From: Lumbricus terrestris
Taxonomy: Eukaryota > Annelida > Clitellata > Crassiclitellata > Lumbricidae
Assembly (NCBI GenBank): GCA_949752735.1
Contig: OX457039.1
Span: forward strand, 48,520,055-48,584,054
DNA: 64,000 nt
Direction of reading: 5' to 3'
A program made the position numbers and the translations under genes. This document shows, one piece after another, positions 33,518 to 42,500 of the stretch. The notes beneath the pieces are model-generated. The model saw only the letters and a list, made by a program, of their open reading frames with translations. It was not told the origin of the DNA and did no database searches. Position 1 is the stretch's first letter; each line of letters opens with the position of its first letter.

Positions 33518-34500
33518 AGTATATATAGTGCAATAAAGGTTTCAAGTGGTGTAGAAGACCTGTAAGCCGTGTTAGAACTAGGCCTATGCACCGATTTAAT
33601 ATGGAAACATTTATGATCCAGTATATAGGGCTATAGATCTACCCATGCAGAACATTTCGGAGGAGTTTCCATTTGGGGGTGGGATCCCAATGAACATGAT
33701 CGCAAAATACGAAGGAAATAAAAAAATTATTTTTTAAAGTGTTTAGACATTACGCGTTTTGGTTGGGGTTTGAGCCCGGGAAAAATACGCCCATTATAGT
33801 TATAGCCATGCATGATGAGCTGCCCATCCTTCGAAGCTTCCTCTGAAAAACTATGATCGTCCAAACCATTTCACATTAATTTTGGCTACACTTCCTGCTA
33901 CCCTGAGTTCCCTACCCTGAGTTCCCTCTCAATCTTTCATTCGACAGATGAAGATGGTAACTGCAGCTTAGGAAGTGATGGATGCCTTGCATGGCTGCCG
34001 ACGGCTAAATTCGACTACTGTAAAAAAAATGCTATCATCCGTCCTTAAGCCTACTATGAATTACTGTATAATCATAAGCCAACTGCGTTATGGCAGTCTG
34101 AAATTTAAAAACGAAGGCAATAATTTATTTTAACTATATAACAGCATGTAGGCTATGGCAATTAAATTTATTTATGGTTGTCTAGTCGATTGGTATAAGC
34201 TTAGTTTACATTTGAATTATGATTGTAATTTTTCTAATTTTTAAGTTTTAAAACTGTCTGGAAAGCGACGACCGCACTGGCCTTATAGTTAATGACCATA
34301 TGTTCGTTCCTAAACAGGCAGCATAGCCTAATAGTTCTAAATCCATCACATCACAGGGAACTACACAATCACTCACGTATGCACACACTATCGTAGCTTT
34401 CGCATTCGTATTTATCATTGCATAGATTTTTAAATGCTCTAAGGCCAAGCGAGAACATAATTGATTAAAATTGACTTTAGTTTAAACTGACTACAGAGTA
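33518..34500. other. No recognisable gene
   Basis: AT-rich DNA without convincing exons or element ends. A short GAGTTCCCTACCCT duplication lies near 33903-33930. Confidence 0.4.
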
Positions 34501-34540
34501 CAGACCATGCAGCACCACAGCGAGGATATACATATTACAT

Positions 34541-34805
34541 CAAGACCGTACCCAGGATTTGATTTCAGGGGTGTTTCTTCAGTTTCCAGTCCGAAAAAAC
34601 TGATGGCTTTTTTTAGTCATTCGAGGCCGAAATCTTCTGGAAATGTTACCAATTCATTCAGTTTTTTTTACATTTTTCATTTCGGGGCGTGTTTTCATGG
34701 TTTTTACATCATGTGCTAGTAATTGCATTCTTTTAATTTTTTACATTTTCCTGTGTGGGGGGGTGTAACCGGGTGTTCAAACACCCAAAACACCCTTTAG
34801 CTACG
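34541..34805. mobile_element. hAT-type MITE with 8-bp duplication
   Basis: The left end is CAAGACCGTACCCAGG. The right end stops at TTTAGCTACG, lacking the last 6 bp of the family terminus. Both flanks are TATTACAT (34533-34540 and 34806-34813). The interior contains 'ACTGATGGCTTTTTTTAGTC', a module shared with 614-945 and, inverted and diverged, with 6662-6961. Confidence 0.75.
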
Positions 34806-34844
34806 TATTACATGTCCGCATTAGGGGTAGGTGCTATTGGTGCT

Positions 34845-35030
34845 ATTACTGGACGGAAAAAGGGCTAAGGAAAGGCCGAGGAGAAGATGGATGGATGACG
34901 TGGAGGAATGGACGGGGATGGTGATGGTGGACTGTGTGAGGACCGCGAGGAACAGAGAGCAATGGAGGAAGATGGCGTCGTCGACTCTGATCCCCGATCC
35001 GCAGCAATTATAGGATGGTCACGACGACGA
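34845..35030 (+). mobile_element. LINE C-terminal fragment
   Basis: 'ERPRRRWMDDVEEWTG' and 'RTARNREQWRKMASS' with 'DPQQL' are typical last residues of an animal non-LTR retrotransposon ORF. A GACGACGACG tail follows. Confidence 0.7.
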
Positions 35031-35074
35031 CGCTATTGGTGCTGCAGCCTGCACGAGGACAACAATGTTTATAT

Positions 35075-35107
35075 ATATATATATAATTTTATATATATAT
35101 ATATATT
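35075..35107. repeat. TA microsatellite
   Basis: Two short TA runs around AATTTT. Confidence 0.85.
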
Positions 35108-35472
35108 GCTTGTATGCTCAGTTCTTAGTTCTGACCGTTCTTAGCAGTGAATCTTCCCTAAGCATGTGTGCTATACACACTTCAATTTATTGTCTCTCTC
35201 TTACTGTGTGTAAGCTTACTCTTTCAGACTATCAGGGATATCCGAGTGGCTGACCCCTCCGTAGAGAGGGATTAATTCAAGCCTGAAGGAAAAGAAGAAG
35301 AAGAGGGATATCTCTTACCCGATCATTACGAGACATTGGTATATAACTATATATACTTACTTGACGATCATGACGCTCTAAAGAGCGGCGTTTAAGTATG
35401 CAAGGGCATTATTGGTGTCTGCGAAAGAAATCTGATGTTATAATAATTTTATTAAATAGGAAGAGGACTTAA

Positions 35473-35627
<155 letters not shown>

Positions 35628-35999
35628 TCCTCCGAGTCGTCTTGATTAAACACTCTATTACTCATCGATGCAATTATTTTAAAGATTGGCGATCGCTTTA
35701 TTTCCATTCGCTAGAGGGCGACGCTGAAGTTTCGAAAGTGACGAGTAGCATTCTGGCATGCAGCGTATTCATTATGATGTGGCGCCTCAATTAAACTCAT
35801 CTGGTCGATACAAACAAGCGTTAGACATCGCTTATGTTAGGACTACATGTACATGATCTCCAGCAGCAATAAAATCATTTCGTCCCTGCAATGCAATGCG
35901 ATTCTGTGCAACGTGATGCAATTTGAGATTTAAACAGAAACACATTCAGCCTTGTCATAGAAAGGCTCCAGCGTGTGGTGCACGAGGACAACAAAAGTT

Positions 36000-36000
<1 letters not shown>

Positions 36001-36031
<31 letters not shown>

Positions 36032-36052
36032 AATACATATATATTATATAAG
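36001..36052. repeat. TA-rich microsatellite
   Basis: An interrupted TA run. Confidence 0.85.
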
Positions 36053-36183
36053 TTCAGATCTTGAGAGAATCTTCACAGGCCGAAGTCAAAGGTTAACTCT
36101 GATCTGCGAACGACCGTCTGGCAGAATATGGCTTCTTGCAGGTGCTTGTTCGGATTCAACACCTATAAATGGAGGTTAAATAA

Positions 36184-36385
36184 ATGCTTTTGATTTAATG
36201 GATGAATGGATGAACGAATAAATGAATGGACGAATGAAGTAATTGGTGAATTGATGGATGAATGAATTGATGCATTATCCAATGAATTACTAGATGAATA
36301 AACGAATTAAAATAATTGGGTTAATAGAGATGTTTCAATCAACCGATAAACTAATAATGATGGATAAATAGATGGATGACTGATT
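36184..36385. repeat. Degenerate GATGAATG array
   Basis: About 200 bp of loosely repeated ATGA, GAAT and GGAT words. No coding content. Confidence 0.75.
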
Positions 36386-36776
36386 GTTGCGTGAATCCAG
36401 TCCGCCTTTAATATCTTGCTGAAAGCAATGCTTCGGGTGGGAAGCCATGGATGGCGCACAGCAGGTAAGGCATTTAGGATCCATATTGGAAAATGGCTCC
36501 CGTTTGTCACACAGGGTCATCACCTTCGCCGATGGAGGGTCAGCATGCAATAAGGGCCGCATTGGGCCATATACAATATATATATATTATATATATATGG
36601 CTAATATTGACAGTGGCAGGCAACGACAGCTATAGGTTAACAGCTGCAGCTAGGTCCCTTGTTTAACACGGGTGAGTAGAGCCTGAGGTTGTCAACCTAT
36701 GTATACGAAACACCAGCAGATATTTCATGCAGCTCAATGTATATACAACTATACATGTAATGTTACCATGAGTGCA

Positions 36777-37210
36777 CTATATGTATGTAGGTGTTTATGT
36801 ATCTGTGTAACACTATGTATGTATGTATGCATCGATGTGCATGTGCATGCATGTATACATGAACGTATGTACGCATTATCTTTGTATATATGCATTCATT
36901 GATGTATGTGTGTATGTACACATACACACGTACGTACGTATACGTACGTACATACGTACATATGTACGCATGTATGCATGTATGTATGTATGTACGTACG
37001 TACGTACGTACGTACGTACGTATGTATGTATGCATGTATGTATGTATGTATGTATGTATGTATGTATGTGACTATGTATGTATGTATGTATGTATGTATG
37101 TATGTATGTATGTATGTATGTATGTATGTATGTATGTATGTATGTATGTATGTATGTATGTATGTATGTATGTATGTATGTATGTATGTATGTATGTTAT
37201 GTATGCACGC
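36777..37210. repeat. Compound ATGT / ACGT microsatellite
   Basis: Mixed TATG and TACG tetranucleotides (36777-36990), a pure TACG run of seven or more units (36991-37021), then about 170 bp of TATG. The open frames of 60-141 codons across it are artefacts. Confidence 0.95.
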
Positions 37211-37249
37211 ACGAACGTATATATGCATGCATGTGTGAATGTATCAACT

Positions 37250-37740
37250 TATCTGTATGCACGTATGATCCATTTACATATAATTTATTATCTTCCAAAT
37301 CGTCGCATTCACTGAGTATAATTGTTATATATATAATTGTTATATACAGTAGAGTATGCAATACATATTACATGTGATTGATGCTTCGCTGACTGTCAGT
37401 TGACACTTTCGCTGTCGACCGAACTGTGACGGTTGACAAGTGGAAGGCTATTATATATATGTATATATATAATATTATATAAATAGCAGTATATGATGCC
37501 TATGTATATATATATACTTATATATATAGCAGTAGAGATGATAGCACAAGTGATTAATTATGGTCTATTATGACAGTCGATGAATTGCTCGCCTCCACAT
37601 CCATTCACTCCGATTCAATTCGCAGTTTTTCACATGCATCGCCAGATAGGATCATACTGTGATCTATTATAGTGTAATATTATGGTCAAATCTCGTAAAT
37701 AAATGACACTTCTCAGACCAGCATATTGAGATCATGCCAA
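37250..37740. other. No gene; TA-rich
   Basis: AT-rich DNA with several short TATATA runs. No exon is supported. Confidence 0.45.
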
Positions 37741-37754
37741 CTGCTGTTAGGATA

Positions 37755-37846
37755 CTGGTCGTCGCCGTGGTGGTCGTGATGTGGTGGTGGTGCATGGTGG
37801 TGATGTGATGGCAATGATGATGATGATGATGATGATGATGTGGTGG
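37755..37846. repeat. GGT / GAT microsatellite
   Basis: GTGGTG and GATGAT trinucleotides lead directly to the left end of the hAT-like element. A homologous GTG-rich stretch follows the element's right end. Confidence 0.85.
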
Positions 37847-38468
37847 CATGGGCGCCCGCACATAGGGGTAAGGGGGGGCACTTGCCCCCCCCCTGGAAAA
37901 TTGAAACCTATTTTTCTAACTACTACTTTTGGGGTTTAAGAAATTTCTTCCCATTGAAATACTAATGTTACGAATGATAGACTTCAGTGAAAGTCAGAAA
38001 TTTAAGTATTGAAATCTCTTTAGAAATAAAGAAGCTCTTAATTTTCTGCCTTGCATTTTTTCAAGCTCTTGCTGAAAACGGTAACAATGACTTTTAACCC
38101 TCCTGTGGGTGCCCATACAAATAGTATTCCTATCGATTATGGCCTACTTGTCTGGAATCTCGCTGTAGGCTAATGCATTTTTTCACAACTACGCAAAAAT
38201 TAATTATCAATAAATTACACAAATGTAAAAATTTGAAATTTATCAACAGCCCATTGAAATTAAGTAATGGAGATCTACCGGTACATATTCACCAGCGTTA
38301 TATATGGAATCAAGTCTGCTTTAAGTCAGGCTGCATTTTGTCCATTTTGCATGCTGCCAGCTAGTACAGAATTTAGGTAGGTCAAGCTGTAGAGAAACTT
38401 GAATAATTGACTCTGGTTATCACGCCTCGAGATTTTCTCCCAAAACCAGCGTCTCCTCTGTTCAAGAG

Positions 38469-39023
38469 TGTGAGCTAATTTTGTATAGTCTATATAGTCA
38501 GTTGATGTTTAGGCGTACGACTAGACCAGCTCAAGGTCAGCGTCTAGACAGTTAGGCCTGCAGGTGACAGACTGGCGGGAAAGTTGGCGCGGCTCGGCCG
38601 ACCGTCGCCGGAGAGAGAGAGAGAGAGAGGGATAGGCAGACAGACAGACGGATAGATAGAAGGACAGAGCGGCAAGGGGAAGAGTGTACGTCTAGACAGT
38701 GAGTGAAGTTGTAGAAGAAGGAGTTGGTAGTAGAGAATAGAAGACGTTTTAGAGAACAGTGGAGTTAGATGATAATAGTTGCGTTGCTGTCGTTGAATTC
38801 AAGCGTTTGTCGTCGTTGATGCATTGTTGTGTTATTTGCGTTGTTATGAACGAAGAAGAAAATACAAGAAACAGAGCTTTGTTGTAATTGAACAAGTTAA
38901 GAACTTTAGAAACTTATACACTAGTTTTAGATACCGAAGTACAGTGACTAGGTTAGGCATAGGCTGCGCTACTGAACACTGAAGAAAAAGGAAGAAAACT
39001 TGAAGGTCAATTGGAGGTTGACA
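38469..39023 (+). repeat. 5' LTR of Gmr1-type element
   Basis: 555 bp, TG...CA ends (TGTGAGC...TTGACA). It includes a GA-rich tract and GACA repeats. By eye it matches the 3' LTR over its whole length except one base near the end (GGAGGTTGACA here, GGAGTTTGACA there). Promoter elements are not obvious; TATATAG occurs near its start. Confidence 0.95.
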
Positions 39024-39026
39024 TTT

Positions 39027-39044
39027 TGGTGGCAGCGGTGGGAT
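39027..39044 (+). promoter_or_regulatory. Primer-binding site, tRNA-Leu type
   Basis: TGGTGGCAGCGGTGGGAT begins 3 nt after the LTR. It is the exact complement of the 3' end, with CCA, of eukaryotic tRNA-Leu with anticodon AAG or TAG. That tRNA would prime minus-strand DNA synthesis. Part of the site is duplicated in tandem: a 21-bp unit, AGCGGTGGGATACTGAATTCA, occurs twice from 39034. Confidence 0.8.
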
Positions 39045-39104
39045 ACTGAATTCAAGCGGTGGGATACTGAATTCAAGCAAAGGACGTTGGGATAGCGAAC
39101 TCAT

Positions 39105-39356
39105 TTGGAGGAATATTTTCAATTGGAGGAATATTTTCAATTGGCGGAATATTTTCAATCGGAGGAATATTTTCAATTGGAGGAATATTTTCAATTCGAG
39201 GAATATTTTCAATTGGAGGAATATTTTCAATTGGAGGAATATTTTCATTTGGAGGAATATTTTCAATCGGAGGAATATTTTCAATCGGAGGAATATTTTC
39301 AATTGGAGGAATATTTTCAATTGGAGGAATATTTTCAGTTGGAGGAATATTTACGA
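39105..39356 (+). repeat. 14 x 18-bp array in retrotransposon leader
   Basis: Fourteen head-to-tail copies of TTGGAGGAATATTTTCAA, with scattered substitutions, fill the untranslated leader between the primer-binding site and gag. The unit is 18 bp, so reading frames are kept: plus-strand EEYFQL and minus-strand PPIENI hexapeptides run open over 92 and 145 codons. It is not CRISPR, because there are no spacers. Confidence 0.95.
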
Positions 39357-39553
39357 TTGGAGACGCATTTCGGAGTCTGGTGAGAAGATACAACGGGCAT
39401 ACGAATAACATTACGACAACGCAACGCCAGAGAGAGGTATACAAAACTTGCTTGTTTACCCAAGGAGCCATAAGAATTAAAGTCAGCCAATCACAGATAT
39501 TCATAGCCACTCCCTTGATTTCTTCACGGTAATCACTGAAGTAAAGAAGAAAA

Positions 39554-42500
39554 ATGGAGAAACTTACAGAACAAAAGCAAGCCAGTATAAAGAAGATGTC
39601 TTCTGATCGATTAATAAAGTTATTAATTGAAGAGGGTCTAGACGTAGAAGAAGTCGAAGAGATGTCTAGAGAAAATTTGATGAGAGCATTAGCAGAGGTT
39701 TGGCTTAAAAAGGAAGCTGAAGAGAAAGGTGCAGTGGGTGGCGTTGAGGAGAAACCAATTGAAAAACCACCGGCACCGATGTCTATGGAGGCGTTGATGC
39801 AATTTATGATGATGAGGGAGGAGCAACGCAGACAAGAAGAAAAAGAAAAAGAGGAGCAACGCAGACAAGAAGATAAAGAGAAAGAGGAGAAACGTAGACA
39901 AGAAGATAAAGAGAAAGAGGAGAAACGGAGACAAGAAGAGGAACAACGGAGAAAAGAGGAGAAAGAGAAAGAAGAACAACGTAGACAAGAGGAGAAAGAA
40001 CGGAAACAAGAGGAGAAAGAGAAAGAGGAGCAGCGGAGACAGGAAGAGAAAGAACAAAAACAAGAAGAGAAAGAGGAGCAACGTAGACGAGAAGAGAAAG
40101 AGGAGAAACGTAGACTGGAGGAAAAAGCAAGAGCAGAACAAGCAGAAAGGATGAGACAACAAGAGATTGAGATGCAGAAGCAGCAGTTCCAGCTTCAGCT
40201 AGAACAACTGAAAAAAGATCATGACGAAGCAGAACGAAGAAGAATGGAATTGATGATAGAATACGAGAGAGCAAGAAAAAGTGATGAAGAAATACGAAAA
40301 CAACAGATGGAAGAGCAAAAGATTCGTGAGGAAGACAAAGAAGCCATGCGTTTGGCAGAATTACAAAGAGCCGAAGAGATTCGACAGGAAGAATTGCAAA
40401 TGGAGAAAGAAAATTTGGAAAAAGCGGAAAGAGAAAGGGAAGAACAATTAGAATTAGAACAAAAGAAAATCGCTCTTAAGGAAGCTCAGCTCCGAGAAAT
40501 GGCTATAGAAAAGGAGGAACGTAGAAAACAGTTAGAATTGTTGCAGCAAAAGATAGAACAAGAAGAACTGCGTAGGGTAGAAGATCAAAATAGACTGAGG
40601 GAACGAAATGAAGACGAAAGAAGAAGCCGTGAAGAGTCAGAACGAAACAGGATCAGAGAAAGTGAGACAATGGTGTCCAAGATTAAAAGGATAGGTGATG
40701 CAATGAAACATGTATTACCTAAGATGCCATATGATATGATGGAGGTGCCATTATATTTTGAGACAGTTGAGAATGCATTCAACAGTTTTACGGTGGAAAA
40801 GCAGTTTTGGGTCAAATTGCTGTTACCACTAATGACGCCTAGAGCAAGAACGGTGTTGAACCGATTGTCTTTCGCTGATCTAGACGATTACGACATAGTG
40901 AAAGAACATTTACTGAAAGAATTCAAATTGACAGCGAGAGAATATCGATCACGATTTGGAGATGCGTGGAAAACGGCAGAAGAAACATACACGATGTTTA
41001 CAGCAAGATTGAAGAATCTGTTGAATTATTATGTCAGAAGTAGGCGAGTGGGCAAAAGCTACGAGAAGTTATTTGATCTGTTGGTGGCGGATAAATTGAA
41101 AGAATGTTTACCACCGGGTCCACTACAGTTCGTACTAGCAAAAGAGGGTACTGAATGCTTTGAAGCTAGTAATGTTGCAGAACTCGCAGACGTACACGTG
41201 AACAATCGAATTGGTCTAATGTTTCAAGACAAACCGAAATATGAAGCATGGGGAAATAGTTCGAAGCAACCCAGGTGGAATAGTAATAACAAAGAAACAG
41301 GAAACCAAGCCAGAAATAACGAAGCAAGGAATGATGGTGCTCCTGGAAGACAGTTTGGTCAAGATAGAAGAGAAGCAACGGGTGACAGACAAATGTACAG
41401 TCGAATTCCAGTGATGGGACGCCAAAGAGAAAACAATACAGCGTACAATTACAGACGGGAGAGCACTGAACAGAGAGGGATTGTTAAGAAACGTTGCCAT
41501 AATTGTCAGTCAGACCGACATCTGATAAAGGATTGCAAAGCACCACCCAGAATGACAAATCTGAGAAATAGATTTACTCGAAGTGCAGAAAATCTCAGAG
41601 TAAATCAGATACAAGTAATGAATGCACCGAATCAGTCTGAAGAACAAGACAACCGCGAAACGGAAGTGAAGTCAGTGATGAAGTGCACGCCTCAATTTGC
41701 TATACAGAGAGAAATAGTAAATTCTGCTCCAATTAAAGATACTGGTCGAGAAACAGAAAGCAAAGATGAGTGTCAACGTACGAAGAAGTCTTTACTACAG
41801 CATGTCAATGTAGAGATACGTGGAAATGATGACAGTTGTCATCCCGTGCAAGTCAGAGCGCTGATTGACTCTGGTACTGAGATTCCAGTAATCAATGAGG
41901 AATTGTTGAAAGGAGCGACAGTGGAAGAAATTGGCAGAGTACATTTGCAATGTGTGGCTGGAGAACCCATTCCAGCTAAGTTGGTGAAAATCGAAGTGCG
42001 GATGAGTTGTCATAACGAAGGAGGAGATTTGAAAGACAAGGGAGTAAATATCGCGCCATATTTAACCTTGGTGTGTGCCAGCATTCCGGCAGTCTTGTGC
42101 AAAGATAACAAAGAAAAGTTCTTGCTGCATCCAGAGATAATCGCAGAACTGAAAGAGGTTCCACCAGTGAGTGTATTACAAGGAGAACTGCAAGCGAATG
42201 TGACTACAAGAGCACAGAGTCGGAGAAGAGAAGTGGAAGAAGGAGAAGAAGAAAAGTCAAATGAAAGTTTGCTAGATGAGGACACAGAAAGCGATGATGA
42301 ACAAAGCGTTCAAGAAGAAGAAGAAGGAATAACATCCGGAAACAATGAAATTGAAGAAGAGATGGTTGCACGTGAACGTGATAATGATGATGATTCTGAG
42401 AATGATGGTGAAATAGACACGAGTATGAGGGATTTGTTTGCCGAGAATACGAGTGATGAAAGACAATTGGCAGACGCAAAGAAATTTGAAGAGCAGCAGA

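Noticed and set aside
39105..39356. CRISPR array
   Set aside because: The 18-bp units are directly adjacent with no spacers, the host is eukaryotic, and the array lies within an LTR retrotransposon leader.
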